Assembly: GCF_023715785.1 (NCBI RefSeq)
Contig: NZ_JAMBOX010000012.1
Location: forward strand, 111,689-175,688
Length of the DNA stretch: 64,000 bases
Source: Neobacillus niacini
GTDB taxonomy: Bacteria; Bacillota; Bacilli; Bacillales; Cytobacillaceae
Reading direction: 5' to 3'
The notes under the pieces are model-generated. The model had not been told where the DNA came from. It searched no databases and saw only the letters and a list, made by a program, of their open reading frames with translations. Within the stretch, counting starts at the first letter, position 1. Each line of letters starts with the position of its first letter. The position numbers were made by a program, and so were the translations under genes. Shown piece by piece: positions 45,785 to 55,059 of this stretch.

Positions 45785-48421
45785 ATGGGAAACAAAAAGC
45801 TGGTGCTGATAGACGGAAATAGTATTGCATACCGTGCTTTTTTTGCATTGCCGCTCCTAAATAACGATAAAGGGATACATACTAATGCAGTTTATGGTTT
45901 TACCATGATGCTGATGAAAATTATGGAGGAAGAAAAGCCAACGCATATGCTGGTTGCCTTCGATGCCGGCAAGACAACATTCAGACATCAAACGTTTAAG
46001 GAATACAAGGGCGGAAGACAAAAAACACCGCCTGAACTGTCAGAACAGTTTCCGTTTATCCGTGAACTTTTGGATGCCTATGGTATCACTAGATATGAGT
46101 TGGAAAATTATGAGGCCGACGATATTATCGGCACTCTTTCCTTAATTGCCGAACAAAACAATTATGAAGTAAAGGTAATTTCCGGGGATAAGGATTTAAC
46201 CCAGCTCACTTCTCCAAAAACAACAGTTGGGATTACCCGTAAAGGAATAACCGATATCGAGGAATACACGCCGGAACACGTCCAGGAAAAGTACGGTCTG
46301 GTCCCCGAGCAAATTATCGATATGAAAGGTTTGATGGGTGATGCATCCGATAATATACCTGGTGTTCCAGGAGTCGGTGAAAAAACGGCCATCAAACTGC
46401 TTAAGGAATTTTCCACACTGGAAAATCTTTTTTCTTCTATTGACCAGGTGAGCGGCGCCAAGCTGAAGGAAAAGCTGGAAGGGAATAAAGAACAAGCATT
46501 TATGAGTAAACAGCTAGCCACCATTGAACGGAAGGCACCTGTTAATGTGGATGTGGAAGCTACAGAATATGAGGGGTTCACCAGAGAAAAGGTCGTTGCC
46601 TTGTTTAAGGAATTGGGCTTTACCTCCCTTTTGGACAAGTTGGGAGAAGCCGCTGTTACAGAGGTACAGCAAGAACTGGAGGAAATCTCCTATGAGATAC
46701 CATCAGAAATAACAGACGACCTGTTTACTGACCATAGTTATTTTTATGTTGAATTGCTGGATGATAACTATCACTATGCCGAAATAATCGGCTTTGGAAT
46801 TGCCAATGAAAATGGTCAATTCTTTTTGCCGACAGAATTGGCATTCCAATCTACAGCGTTTAAAAATTGGGCTGAAGACGAGACGAAGAAGAAAACGGTC
46901 TATGATGCCAAGAGGTCTGAAGTATCATTAAGAAAGCACGATATCCATTTAAAAGGCGTCGAGTTTGATATACTTGTGGCTTCTTATATTATTAATCCTT
47001 CCGATAATCTCGAGGACCTTGCAGCGATCGCCGGGAAATATAATATAAGAAATATCCAAAGTGACGAATCCTTCTACGGTAAAGGCGTTAAGCGGAGAGT
47101 TCCAGAAGGGGATGCACTTGCCGGGCATTTGGTCAGAAAGGCAATGGCCATGTCGCAGCTGCAGGAAACACTTGATGTTGAATTACATAAAAATGAACAA
47201 TTTGAATTATTTGCCGAACTTGAAATGCCGTTATCGCTGATTTTGGCGGATATGGAATCTACCGGAATCAAAGTGGAACGCGAGCGCCTTGAAGCGATGG
47301 GAAGAGAGTTGAATGAGCGGCTGATCGAGATTGAAGAAAAAATATGTGAATTGGCCGGAGAAAAATTCAATATAAACTCAACAAAACAACTCGGTGTAAT
47401 TCTTTTTGAAAAATTGGGATTGCCGCCATTTAAAAAAACCAAAACGGGTTATTCCACATCGGCTGATGTGTTGGAAAAGCTGGCAGGAAAGCATGAAATT
47501 ATTGAGCACATCCTTCTTTACAGGCAGTTAGGCAAACTACAATCAACCTATATTGAAGGATTGCTTAAGTTCATTGAACCGAAAACGCAGAAGGTCCATA
47601 CGCGATTCCAACAAACCTTGACCTCAACGGGACGGTTAAGCTCGATTGACCCAAATCTCCAAAATATCCCGATTCGCCTCGAGGAAGGCCGGAGAATTCG
47701 TCAGGCATTTGTCCCGTCGGAGCCTGGCTGGGTCATTTTTGCAGCGGATTATTCGCAAATTGAGCTCCGTGTCCTTGCCCATATTTCCAAGGATGAGAAG
47801 TTGATTCAAGCGTTTAGGGATGATCTTGATATCCATACGAAAACCGCAATGGAGGTCTTTCATGTTGGTGAGGATGAAGTAACCTCGAATATGCGCCGGC
47901 ATGCCAAGGCCGTCAATTTCGGGATTGTCTATGGCATCAGCGATTACGGTCTTTCTCAGTCGTTAGGAATTACAAGAAAAGAAGCGGGAAGCTTTATCGA
48001 CCGTTATCTTAACAGTTATCCAGGTGTAAAGGAATATATGGATGAAATTGTTCATATGGCAAAGCAAAGTGGCTTCGTAACCACATTGCTGCATAGAAGA
48101 CGCTACCTCCCGGAAATCACCAGCCGCAACTTTAATCTGAGAAGCTTTGCGGAAAGAACGGCGATGAATACACCGATTCAGGGGAGCGCAGCGGATATCA
48201 TTAAAAAAGCGATGATCGATATGGACGAAGCCTTAAAAGATAAAAATTTAAAATCAAGGCTGCTGCTCCAGGTGCACGATGAATTGATTTTTGAAGCGCC
48301 TGAAGAAGAAGTGGAAATCCTCAAAGAATTGGTTCCGCTAGTAATGGAAAATGCGATTGAACTTTCGGTGCCGTTAAAAGTGGATTATGCATATGGGCCA
48401 ACATGGTTTGACGCAAAGTAA
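45785..48421 (+). CDS. polA: DNA polymerase I
   Basis: Repair and Okazaki-fragment polymerase of 878 residues. The 5'-3' exonuclease domain (about 1-290) has LIDGNSIAYRAF and GVPGVGEKTA. The 3'-5' exonuclease-like domain (about 300-470) lacks the usual catalytic Asp/Glu set, as in other Bacillus enzymes, so proofreading is not expected. The polymerase core has motif A AADYSQIELR, motif B RRHAKAVNFGIVYG and motif C VHDELIFE. The real start is ATG at 45785 with GAAGGTGAAAAG; a longer reading overlaps phoR and is rejected. First gene of polA-mutM-ytaF-coaE. Confidence 0.97.
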   Translation: MGNKKLVLIDGNSIAYRAFFALPLLNNDKGIHTNAVYGFTMMLMKIMEEEKPTHMLVAFDAGKTTFRHQTFKEYKGGRQKTPPELSEQFPFIRELLDAYGITRYELENYEADDIIGTLSLIAEQNNYEVKVISGDKDLTQLTSPKTTVGITRKGITDIEEYTPEHVQEKYGLVPEQIIDMKGLMGDASDNIPGVPGVGEKTAIKLLKEFSTLENLFSSIDQVSGAKLKEKLEGNKEQAFMSKQLATIERKAPVNVDVEATEYEGFTREKVVALFKELGFTSLLDKLGEAAVTEVQQELEEISYEIPSEITDDLFTDHSYFYVELLDDNYHYAEIIGFGIANENGQFFLPTELAFQSTAFKNWAEDETKKKTVYDAKRSEVSLRKHDIHLKGVEFDILVASYIINPSDNLEDLAAIAGKYNIRNIQSDESFYGKGVKRRVPEGDALAGHLVRKAMAMSQLQETLDVELHKNEQFELFAELEMPLSLILADMESTGIKVERERLEAMGRELNERLIEIEEKICELAGEKFNINSTKQLGVILFEKLGLPPFKKTKTGYSTSADVLEKLAGKHEIIEHILLYRQLGKLQSTYIEGLLKFIEPKTQKVHTRFQQTLTSTGRLSSIDPNLQNIPIRLEEGRRIRQAFVPSEPGWVIFAADYSQIELRVLAHISKDEKLIQAFRDDLDIHTKTAMEVFHVGEDEVTSNMRRHAKAVNFGIVYGISDYGLSQSLGITRKEAGSFIDRYLNSYPGVKEYMDEIVHMAKQSGFVTTLLHRRRYLPEITSRNFNLRSFAERTAMNTPIQGSAADIIKKAMIDMDEALKDKNLKSRLLLQVHDELIFEAPEEEVEILKELVPLVMENAIELSVPLKVDYAYGPTWFDAK

Positions 48422-48429
48422 AAAGAAAA

Positions 48430-48545
48430 GTGGAAGCGCCTTGACCAGGGGCGACAGGCATAAGACGAGCCGGCGGGAAGGCGCTTTTTAGCCTTCTTGA
48501 CGGATTGGCTTATGACCCCGAGCCCCTAGTCGCTGGAGCTGGACA
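48430..48545. repeat. Bacillaceae intergenic repeat (GGAAGCGCCTTGACCAGG family)
   Basis: Reads GTGGAAGCGCCTTGACC at one end and GCCCCTAGTCGCTGGAGCTGGACA at the other, the inverse of 16567-16741. It folds into one long imperfect hairpin (AGGCATAAG with CTTATG; CCAGGGGCGAC with GTCGCTGG), apex AAGGCGCTTTTTAGCCTT. It sits between polA and mutM, 18 bp before the mutM start, so it may affect expression of the downstream genes. Confidence 0.8.
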
Positions 48546-48563
48546 ATAGGGGGGTGCCACTAA

Positions 48564-49391
48564 ATGCCGGAGCTTCCTGAAGTGGAAACTGTCAGAAAAA
48601 CATTAAAAAAGCTAGTTCTTCATAAAACGATCGATCAAGTGACGATTCATTGGCCAAAAATCATTAAAAACCCCGTCGAGGTAGAGCAATTTATCGATGC
48701 CTTAAAAGGTGAGACCATTGTTGATGTCGGACGAAGAGGAAAATTTTTAATCATCTATACCGAAACATTCGCTTTGGTATCGCATCTGCGGATGGAAGGC
48801 CGCTATGGACTCCATCCCGGTGACGAGCCTTACGACAAGCATACACATGTCATCTTTCATTTTACAGATGGAACGGAATTGAGGTATCGAGATGTCCGCA
48901 AGTTTGGAACGATGCATCTATACAAAAAAGGGGATGAATTCAACTATCCGCCCCTGATTGCCCTCGGTCCCGAGCCGTTTTCCGAAGAGTTCACAGTTGA
49001 ATATTTGACTGAAAAACTAAGAAAAACAAACCGCAAAGTCAAACCGGCATTGTTGGACCAAAATTTGCTTGTCGGGCTTGGCAATATTTATGTAGATGAA
49101 GCCTTGTTTAGAGCGGGGATTCATCCAGAAAGAATCGCTAGTTCGCTGACCGAACCGGAAATAACCGGACTCCATCGGGAGATTGTCGCCACTTTGAGTG
49201 AAGCTGTCAAAAAGGGCGGCAGCACGATTCGCTCTTATGTCAATTCTCAAGGGGAAATCGGCATGTTCCAGCTCGAGTTATATGCTTATGGGCGCCAGGG
49301 GGAAGAATGCAAACGCTGCGGACGGCCGCTTGAAAAGATAAAAGTAGGCGGCAGAGGAACGCATTTCTGCCCGAACTGCCAGAAGGTTTAA
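48564..49391 (+). CDS. mutM: Formamidopyrimidine-DNA glycosylase
   Basis: Removes 8-oxoguanine and formamidopyrimidines and nicks the abasic site; 275 residues. It starts PELPEVETVR with the catalytic Pro and Glu, has Lys in RRGKFLI (about 58), a GLGNIYVDEALF helix motif (about 171) and a C-terminal zinc finger of four cysteines (CKRCGRPL and CPNCQK). ATG at 48564 follows GGGGGGTG. It belongs with polA in the repair operon, though a repeat element separates them. Confidence 0.97.
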   Translation: MPELPEVETVRKTLKKLVLHKTIDQVTIHWPKIIKNPVEVEQFIDALKGETIVDVGRRGKFLIIYTETFALVSHLRMEGRYGLHPGDEPYDKHTHVIFHFTDGTELRYRDVRKFGTMHLYKKGDEFNYPPLIALGPEPFSEEFTVEYLTEKLRKTNRKVKPALLDQNLLVGLGNIYVDEALFRAGIHPERIASSLTEPEITGLHREIVATLSEAVKKGGSTIRSYVNSQGEIGMFQLELYAYGRQGEECKRCGRPLEKIKVGGRGTHFCPNCQKV

Positions 49392-49480
49392 TGTAGAAAA
49401 ACTGATAACAACAGAAACACATAAGATGGGCTCCTTCCATATACTATCGTAGTGATTTTCAGGAAGGAGTTCTAGACATC

Positions 49481-50116
49481 ATGAGTCAGTTGTTCTCACT
49501 TCTCATCCTAGCATTTGCACTTAGCCTCGACAGCTTCAGTGTAGGATTTACCTATGGATTACGAAAAATGGCAATGCCATTTAAGTCCATCCTTATTATT
49601 GCTACATGCTCAGCTGTCTCGCTGATGATCGCTGTGTCAATTGGGCACGGCCTCGAAAGGGTTTTATCGCCGCGGATGACCGAAAGCCTCGGGGGAATCA
49701 TTCTTATCGGACTCGGCGCCTGGGTATTGTATCAATTTTTTCGCCCGGAGAAGGAGAAGGAGCCCGTTGAACATGAAAAAATGATTGTAAACTTTGAAAT
49801 TCGTTCCCTCGGCTTGGCGATCAATATATTAAAAAAGCCGATGTCAGCCGATTTTGACCGTTCCGGAACCATTACTGGGATTGAGGCATTTATGCTGGGC
49901 TTTGCCCTGTCGTTGGATTCCTTTGGTGCTGGGATCGGAGCGGCCATGCTTGGGTTTTCTCCAATTAACCTGGCAATCTCGGTTGCGGTGATGAGTTCAT
50001 TATTCGTATTCTTCGGGATTAAGAGTGGAAGTTTATTTCATAAGTTCGATTGGGTGCAGCGGTTCGCCTTTTTGCCGGGAGTGCTCTTAATTATCATAGG
50101 GATTTGGAAAATCTAA
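49481..50116 (+). CDS. ytaF: Sporulation membrane protein YtaF (MntP-like)
   Basis: Membrane protein of 211 residues with six hydrophobic segments in two related halves. Each half begins with the same motif, ALSLDSFSVGFTYG (about 13-26) and ALSLDSFGAGIGAA (about 143-156), as in the manganese exporter MntP. A cation-transport role is therefore likely but unproven. The middle cytoplasmic loop (about 85-130) is charged and includes ADFDRSGTITGIEA. ATG at 49481 has SD AGGAAGGAG. coaE follows after 21 bp. Confidence 0.88.
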   Translation: MSQLFSLLILAFALSLDSFSVGFTYGLRKMAMPFKSILIIATCSAVSLMIAVSIGHGLERVLSPRMTESLGGIILIGLGAWVLYQFFRPEKEKEPVEHEKMIVNFEIRSLGLAINILKKPMSADFDRSGTITGIEAFMLGFALSLDSFGAGIGAAMLGFSPINLAISVAVMSSLFVFFGIKSGSLFHKFDWVQRFAFLPGVLLIIIGIWKI

Positions 50117-50137
50117 CGAAAAGAAAGGATACGAAGG

Positions 50138-50749
50138 ATGTCACTAGTTATTGGATTAACAGGCGGGATTGCCAGTGGAAAAAGTACCGTATCAAATATG
50201 TTCAAGGAAATGGGAGTAACAGTCATTGATGCAGATGTAGAGGCCCGTCTTGCTGTCCAAAAAGGGGAAACGGCCCATCAGAAAATTATGGCAGAATTTG
50301 GCAAAGGGGTATTGTTGCCTGGTGGGGAAATTGACCGGCAAAAGCTGGGGGCCATTATTTTCCACCAAGCGGAAAAACGGCAAATCCTTAATTCCATTGT
50401 CCATCCGGAAGTCAGAAATCGAATGAAGCGGCAAATTGAGGAGGCTGTCCGGAAAAACGAAGAGGTCATTGTACTAGATATTCCGCTCTTGATTGAAAGC
50501 AAGCTAACGTTTATGGCCGATAAAACCCTGCTTGTCTACGTCGATCCAGCGACCCAATTAAAACGGCTGATGGAGAGAAACAGTCTGACTAAAGAGGATG
50601 CGGAGGCAAGAATCAGTTCGCAAATGCCTTTATCGGAAAAAGTTAAACTGGCCGACGCGGTCATTGATAATAATGGAACAATTGAGGAAAGCCGGACACA
50701 GCTTGCGGCAATTTTGTCTGGCTGGGGCATCGGGAAAACGACAGTGTAA
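50138..50749 (+). CDS. coaE: Dephospho-CoA kinase
   Basis: Last step of CoA synthesis: ATP-dependent phosphorylation of dephospho-CoA. It has 203 residues with P-loop GLTGGIASGKSTV (6-18), the substrate DIPLLIES (about 109) and the lid Arg in ERNSLTKEDAEARISSQMP. SD is GAAAGGATACGAAGG. Last gene of the polA-mutM-ytaF-coaE group, closed by a strong terminator. Confidence 0.96.
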   Translation: MSLVIGLTGGIASGKSTVSNMFKEMGVTVIDADVEARLAVQKGETAHQKIMAEFGKGVLLPGGEIDRQKLGAIIFHQAEKRQILNSIVHPEVRNRMKRQIEEAVRKNEEVIVLDIPLLIESKLTFMADKTLLVYVDPATQLKRLMERNSLTKEDAEARISSQMPLSEKVKLADAVIDNNGTIEESRTQLAAILSGWGIGKTTV

Positions 50750-50751
50750 AG

Positions 50752-50785
50752 AAAAAGAAGAGGGTGTGCTCTCTTCTTTTTTTTG
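50752..50785 (+). terminator. Terminator of polA-mutM-ytaF-coaE
   Basis: AGAAGAG / CTCTTCT followed by T8. Confidence 0.9.
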
Positions 50786-50851
50786 GCCGTAATTATCTGA
50801 ATTGTGAAACATTTAAAATTGAGCTATTTGTTCATCGCAATTCCAGACTAA

Positions 50852-50895
50852 TGTGTTATACTATTACCAACAAAGGGTGAATAGAGTATAACATT
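50852..50895 (+). promoter_or_regulatory. gapB promoter with two CcpN-type boxes
   Basis: TGTGTTATACT (50852-50862) matches the CcpN motif TRTGHYATAYW fully and contains an extended -10 (TG-T-TATACT). A second box on the other strand (50885-50895, AATGTTATACT) matches 10 of 11. In B. subtilis CcpN represses gapB and pckA on glucose. Confidence 0.75.
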
Positions 50896-50915
50896 AATAC
50901 GGAAGGAGCCGCAAA

Positions 50916-51947
50916 ATGAAGGCCAGAATAGCAATTAATGGGTTTGGGAGAATCGGGAGAATGGTATTTAGACAAGCAATCCTTGAAAAGAGGCTTGATG
51001 TGGTAGCCATTAATGCCAGTTATCCGGCTGAAACGTTAGCACATTTAATTAAATATGATACCAATCATGGAACATTTCAGGGAGATGTCATCCCTTTAGA
51101 TAATGAACTTTTAGTGAATGGAAAAAGAATCAAGCTATTAAGCAATCGCAATCCGGAGCAGCTGCCATGGAAAGAGCTGGGGATCGATATTGTCATAGAA
51201 GCGACCGGTAAATTTAACTCCAGGGAAAAAGCAGCGCTTCATCTGGATGCAGGAGCCAAAAAGGTAATCTTGACTGCGCCGGGTAAAAACGAAGATGTTA
51301 CCATCGTAATGGGTGTTAATGAAGAAATGCTGGATATACATCAGCACGACATCATTTCCAATGCTTCTTGTACAACGAATTGTCTTGCCCCTGTTGCCAA
51401 AGTATTGGACGACAAGTTTGGAATTGAAAGTGGTTTGATGACAACCATTCATTCTTATACAAATGACCAAAAAAATATCGATAACCCGCACAAGGATCTT
51501 CGGAGAGCTCGTGCATGCGGACAATCCATCATTCCCACCACGACAGGTGCTGCCAAAGCCATATCGCTTGTGCTGCCGCAGCTAAAAGGAAAATTACATG
51601 GAATGGCACTACGGGTTCCAACTCCTAATGTATCGCTGGTTGATTTGGTGGTCGACCTGAAACAAGATATAACCATGGATGATATTAACAATGCATTTAA
51701 GGAAGCAGCTTCCGGCTCATTGAAAGGGATCCTTGATTTTACAATGGAGCCATTGGTTTCCGTTGATTTTAATACAAACGAGCATTCCGCGATTATCGAT
51801 GGACTGTCGACAATAGTGATGGGGACAAGAAAAGTGAAGGTTTTAGCTTGGTACGACAATGAATGGGGCTATTCGGCACGAGTGGTTGACCTTAGTTTGT
51901 TCGTGGCTGCGGAATTGGCCAAAATGAACCAAGTAAAAGTCGGTTAA
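50916..51947 (+). CDS. gapB: Glyceraldehyde-3-phosphate dehydrogenase, gluconeogenic (GapB)
   Basis: NADP-preferring GAPDH that works toward 1,3-bisphosphoglycerate reduction during gluconeogenesis; 343 residues. It has Rossmann motif INGFGRIGR (7-15), catalytic Cys in [12 protein letters not shown] (about 152) and His about 179. The usual Asp after the second strand (NAD selectivity) is replaced: [12 protein letters not shown], which fits NADP use. CcpN boxes upstream and the neighbour speD support GapB rather than glycolytic GapA. SD is GGAAGGAGCCGC. Confidence 0.95.
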   Translation: MKARIAINGFGRIGRMVFRQAILEKRLDVVAINASYPAETLAHLIKYDTNHGTFQGDVIPLDNELLVNGKRIKLLSNRNPEQLPWKELGIDIVIEATGKFNSREKAALHLDAGAKKVILTAPGKNEDVTIVMGVNEEMLDIHQHDIISNASCTTNCLAPVAKVLDDKFGIESGLMTTIHSYTNDQKNIDNPHKDLRRARACGQSIIPTTTGAAKAISLVLPQLKGKLHGMALRVPTPNVSLVDLVVDLKQDITMDDINNAFKEAASGSLKGILDFTMEPLVSVDFNTNEHSAIIDGLSTIVMGTRKVKVLAWYDNEWGYSARVVDLSLFVAAELAKMNQVKVG

Positions 51948-51954
51948 TATAACG

Positions 51955-51986
51955 GAAAAGCTGCCTTCAATCTGGCAGCTTTTTAC
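51955..51986 (+). terminator. Terminator of gapB
   Basis: AAAAGCTGCC / GGCAGCTTTT. Confidence 0.9.
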
Positions 51987-52007
51987 ATATATTTTGACTT
52001 TCATAGG

Positions 52008-52036
52008 TTGCAAAAAAAATATAAACAAAGTATACT
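52008..52036 (+). promoter_or_regulatory. Sigma-A promoter of speD
   Basis: TTGCAA (52008-52013), 17 nt, TATACT (52031-52036); start near 52043. Confidence 0.75.
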
Positions 52037-52042
52037 AGTCAT

Positions 52043-52186
52043 CGTGAACTTCTTATAATTAGGTGCCGTCTGATTACTTAAAGGGTTAGGACCTCTCTGG
52101 ACTAACTTTCCCCCGTGGTAATTGGCCGTTACCATCAATATCAGGGTTTTAAGAAGGGCTCAAAAAGTCTCGAGGGGGAATTAAAT
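52043..52186 (+). promoter_or_regulatory. Structured 5' leader of speD with anti-Shine-Dalgarno (candidate cis-regulatory RNA)
   Basis: The leader is about 144 nt, long for one small gene. It has hairpins GTTAG (52085-52089) / CTAAC (52102-52106), with further AAA/TTT pairing, and TGGTAA (52116-52121) / TTACCA (52129-52134). TTCCCCC (52108-52114) is exactly complementary to the SD GGGGGAA (52174-52180). This would allow on/off control of translation. I do not recognise a named riboswitch here. Confidence 0.5.
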
Positions 52187-52561
52187 ATGGAAACAATGGG
52201 ACGTCATGTGATCTCTGAATTATGGGGATGCAACCTTGAAAAATTGAACGATATGGATTTTATCGAAAAGACTTTTGTGGAAGCGGCTCTTAAATCTGGA
52301 GCGGAAATTCGCGAAGTGGCATTTCACAAATTTGCCCCGCAAGGCGTGAGCGGTGTCGTGATTATTTCTGAATCGCACCTAACCATCCACAGCTTTCCGG
52401 AACATGGATATGCAAGCATTGACGTGTTCACTTGCGGAGATTTGAATCCAAATGTTGCTGCTGATTATATCGCTGAAGCCTTGAATGCCAAAACTCGTGA
52501 GAACATTGAAATTCCACGCGGCATGGGCCCTGTACACGTGAAGCAGGCAAAAGCCCTTTAA
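52187..52561 (+). CDS. speD: S-adenosylmethionine decarboxylase proenzyme
   Basis: Makes decarboxylated SAM, the aminopropyl donor for spermidine. The protein has 124 residues, the short bacterial class that self-cleaves. The site is in [12 protein letters not shown], where Ser about 63 becomes the pyruvoyl group; His and Cys (VFTCGDLNP about 81) needed for processing are present. ATG at 52187 follows CGAGGGGGAA; the 24-residue longer reading is part of the leader. Spermidine synthase is not in this window. Possible leader regulation is described separately. Confidence 0.95.
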   Translation: METMGRHVISELWGCNLEKLNDMDFIEKTFVEAALKSGAEIREVAFHKFAPQGVSGVVIISESHLTIHSFPEHGYASIDVFTCGDLNPNVAADYIAEALNAKTRENIEIPRGMGPVHVKQAKAL

Positions 52562-52582
52562 TACTTAATTAATGGATGAATG

Positions 52583-52615
52583 TAGAGGTGTAGCAGATAC
52601 GCCTCTTTTTATATT
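52583..52615 (+). terminator. Terminator of speD
   Basis: AGAGGTGT / ACGCCTCT followed by TTTT. Confidence 0.85.
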
Positions 52616-52667
52616 TTGGGATTATTGTTATAAAATAATGATAAAGTGATTTTTCAGGAGGATTATT

Positions 52668-53054
52668 ATGGGGCTATTTACACGGTTTAAAAGGGAAATT
52701 GAAACAGCAGATCATCAAACGGATGACGCCTTAAAAACGCACTATTATAAAGCAACTTTCAACCAGCTGTTCGAATCCGTGGAAAAAATGTTCAGGGAGG
52801 ATGCGGATTGTCAGGTTACGACGGTTTCAAAAGAACACGGGGAAATTGCGGTTGAAGTCAATAAGCCGTTCCCTTGTTTTTTAATTGCCACAGTCGTTTC
52901 CGTCAAGCCAATGGAAACAGCAATTGATTTTAATATTTCATCCGAGAAGTTTTCCCTGCTTGGGACTTATCCAAGCTTAAAAAAGCGGATTAACGCTTAC
53001 TATCAGAAAATGAATCAATTACATACCCTTGTTGGCACCAGAAAAAACGGATAA
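52668..53054 (+). CDS. Conserved hypothetical cytosolic protein, 128 residues
   Basis: Unrecognised family. No membrane or signal segment. The N-terminus is basic (GLFTRFKREIETADHQ), with a middle alternating hydrophobic pattern (CQVTTVSKEHGEIAVEVN, then a hydrophobic strand region near 65-80) suggesting an alpha/beta fold, and a basic C-terminal helix. It lies between speD and nrdR on the same strand behind the strong SD CAGGAGGATT. No functional link can be drawn. Confidence 0.7.
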   Translation: MGLFTRFKREIETADHQTDDALKTHYYKATFNQLFESVEKMFREDADCQVTTVSKEHGEIAVEVNKPFPCFLIATVVSVKPMETAIDFNISSEKFSLLGTYPSLKKRINAYYQKMNQLHTLVGTRKNG

Positions 53055-53151
53055 CAGTTGTACTTGTGAAAAGGGCAGCTTTTTTATAAGATAGTAGTAG
53101 GATAAAGTGCGGAAATTGTCGTTAATGCCGCAAAGAGTTGGAGTTGATTCG

Positions 53152-53613
53152 ATGAAATGCCCTTCCTGTCAACATTATGGTACACGGGTCCTCGATTCTC
53201 GTCCTGTTGATGAAGGACGTGCCACAAGGAGAAGACGAGAGTGTGAAGAATGCGGCTATCGTTTTACCACCTTTGAGAAAATCGAAGAGATTCCGTTAAT
53301 CGTTGTCAAAAAAGAGGGAACGAGAGAGGAATTCAGCCGCGACAAAATACTTCGCGGGTTGATTAAAGCTTGTGAAAAGCGTCCTGTTGCTTTAAAGGAA
53401 TTAGAAGACATAACCCACGGTGTCGAAAAAGCGCTTCGCAGCCAAGGAATTTCAGAAATTAAAAGCGAAGCAATCGGCGAAATGGTCATGGACAGGCTAG
53501 CACAGGTCGATGAAGTTGCTTATGTCCGGTTTGCTTCTGTTTACCGCCAATTTAAAGATATAAATGTCTTTATTGACGAATTAAAGGAATTGATTAAAAA
53601 AGAGAAATCATAA
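53152..53613 (+). CDS. nrdR: Transcriptional repressor NrdR
   Basis: Nucleotide-sensing repressor of ribonucleotide reductase genes; 153 residues. An N-terminal zinc ribbon with four cysteines (CPSCQ at 3-7, CEECGYRF at 31-38) binds DNA, and an ATP-cone (about 49-139) begins [19 protein letters not shown] at 53152 (MKCPSC) is the family start, with SD TTGGAGTTG. The unit with dnaB and dnaI downstream is conserved and links dNTP supply to replication. Confidence 0.96.
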   Translation: MKCPSCQHYGTRVLDSRPVDEGRATRRRRECEECGYRFTTFEKIEEIPLIVVKKEGTREEFSRDKILRGLIKACEKRPVALKELEDITHGVEKALRSQGISEIKSEAIGEMVMDRLAQVDEVAYVRFASVYRQFKDINVFIDELKELIKKEKS

Positions 53614-53637
53614 AGAGCTGTTTGGGGCTCTTTTTTG
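53612..53637 (+). terminator. Terminator-like hairpin after nrdR
   Basis: AAAGAGC / GGCTCTTT followed by T's. Only 25 bp before dnaB, so read-through is possible. Confidence 0.75.
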
Positions 53638-53662
53638 CTTAAAATGGGGAGGATTTAGAGTT

Positions 53663-55045
53663 ATGGTGCAGCATTGGCAGGAAATACTTCCAATCGATCG
53701 TTATATTGTGACAGCAAATGGGCTGTTGCATGATTATGACCGGAAAGTGCTGACATTCCTATATCAGCCCCTAATCGGCTCATCCTGCTTAAGCCTCTAT
53801 ATGACGCTTTGGGCAGAGCTTGAGGAAAATCGGCTGTGGGGGGAAACCTCCACCCATCATTTATTGATGAACCTGTTAGGAGTAAACCTAAATGATATTT
53901 ATGAAGCACGCTTAAAGCTTGAAGGCATCGGCCTGCTAAAATGCTATGTCAAAAACGTTGATGGGGAGCGCTCTTTTATCTATGAGCTTTATCCGCCGCT
54001 CAATCCCGAACAATTTTTTCTGGATGGAATGCTTAACATTTTCCTATATCGAAAAATCGGCAAAAATCATTTTGCCAGATTAAAGCGCTTTTTCTCCGAT
54101 CAGCAAATCCCGAAGGAAGAATATCATGATGTGACCAGAGCTTTCCAGGATGTATTTGAAGCGGCTTCCCCGGCTAGCATGGAATATATTCAGGGGGTGG
54201 CCGGGGAAATCAAAGCCGAAGAAAATCAAAATTTTATCGGCCGGACTGAAGCGGCCCCCATCCAAATTGACCAGAATACCTTTGACTTCGACCTGCTAAT
54301 GGCCGGATTAAAGGAATCACTTGTGCCGAAAAAAGCCTTGACGCCAAAGGTGAAAAATGTGATTAGCAATTTGGCATTTCTGTACGGGATTAATGCCATT
54401 GAAATGAAGAATTTTATCCTTGGTGCCCTTAATGAGCATGATGAGATTGATATTGAGGATTTAAGAAAAGGGGCGCGCGATTGGTATCAATTTGTTCATT
54501 ATGACCAACTTCCAAGCCTGGTGGAACGAACCCAGCCTCCTGTCTATAAAAGCAGGGTCGTTGAACCAAAAACAAAAGATGAACAATTAATTTACTATTT
54601 TGAGAATGTTTCACCGCTAAAGGTGTTAACCGATCTTTCGGATGGCGGAGCGCCGCCTTCCGGAGACATAAAAATTATTGAGGACATCATGATTACGCAA
54701 AAGCTCCTCCCTGGAATCGTTAATGTCCTGATTTGGTACGTCATGCTGCTGGCCGATAAAAAATTCACAAAATCCTATGTCGAGAAAATTGCTGGTCATT
54801 GGGCTAGGCTCCAATTAAAAACGGTAAAGGATGCAATTGAATACGCGCGCAAGGATTATAAAGAAATGGAAAATAAAAAGGCAGGTTGGGCAGGAAGGAA
54901 AAAGCCGGTGCGTAAAGAGCTAATCCCTGATTGGTTCGATAATGATCCTGCAGTGACTGAAAAAATCTTACCACAGTCAAACGATACCGATATAGAAGCC
55001 AAAAAACGTGCAATGGAAGAAAAATTAAAGGCTTTTCGCAAATAA
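53663..55045 (+). CDS. dnaB: Replication initiation and membrane attachment protein DnaB
   Basis: Gram-positive primosome protein that, with DnaD and DnaI, loads the replicative helicase and attaches oriC to the membrane. It is not the helicase of E. coli DnaB. It has 460 residues. The N-terminal oligomerisation part has YQPLIGSSCLSLYMTLW (about 33-49) and the C-terminal DnaB/DnaD-like repeats lie about 295-400 with YFENVSPLKVL. The end is basic. SD is GGGGAGGATT. dnaI follows after 14 bp. Confidence 0.95.
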   Translation: MVQHWQEILPIDRYIVTANGLLHDYDRKVLTFLYQPLIGSSCLSLYMTLWAELEENRLWGETSTHHLLMNLLGVNLNDIYEARLKLEGIGLLKCYVKNVDGERSFIYELYPPLNPEQFFLDGMLNIFLYRKIGKNHFARLKRFFSDQQIPKEEYHDVTRAFQDVFEAASPASMEYIQGVAGEIKAEENQNFIGRTEAAPIQIDQNTFDFDLLMAGLKESLVPKKALTPKVKNVISNLAFLYGINAIEMKNFILGALNEHDEIDIEDLRKGARDWYQFVHYDQLPSLVERTQPPVYKSRVVEPKTKDEQLIYYFENVSPLKVLTDLSDGGAPPSGDIKIIEDIMITQKLLPGIVNVLIWYVMLLADKKFTKSYVEKIAGHWARLQLKTVKDAIEYARKDYKEMENKKAGWAGRKKPVRKELIPDWFDNDPAVTEKILPQSNDTDIEAKKRAMEEKLKAFRK

Positions 55046-55059
55046 GGGGGTGACCAAGG

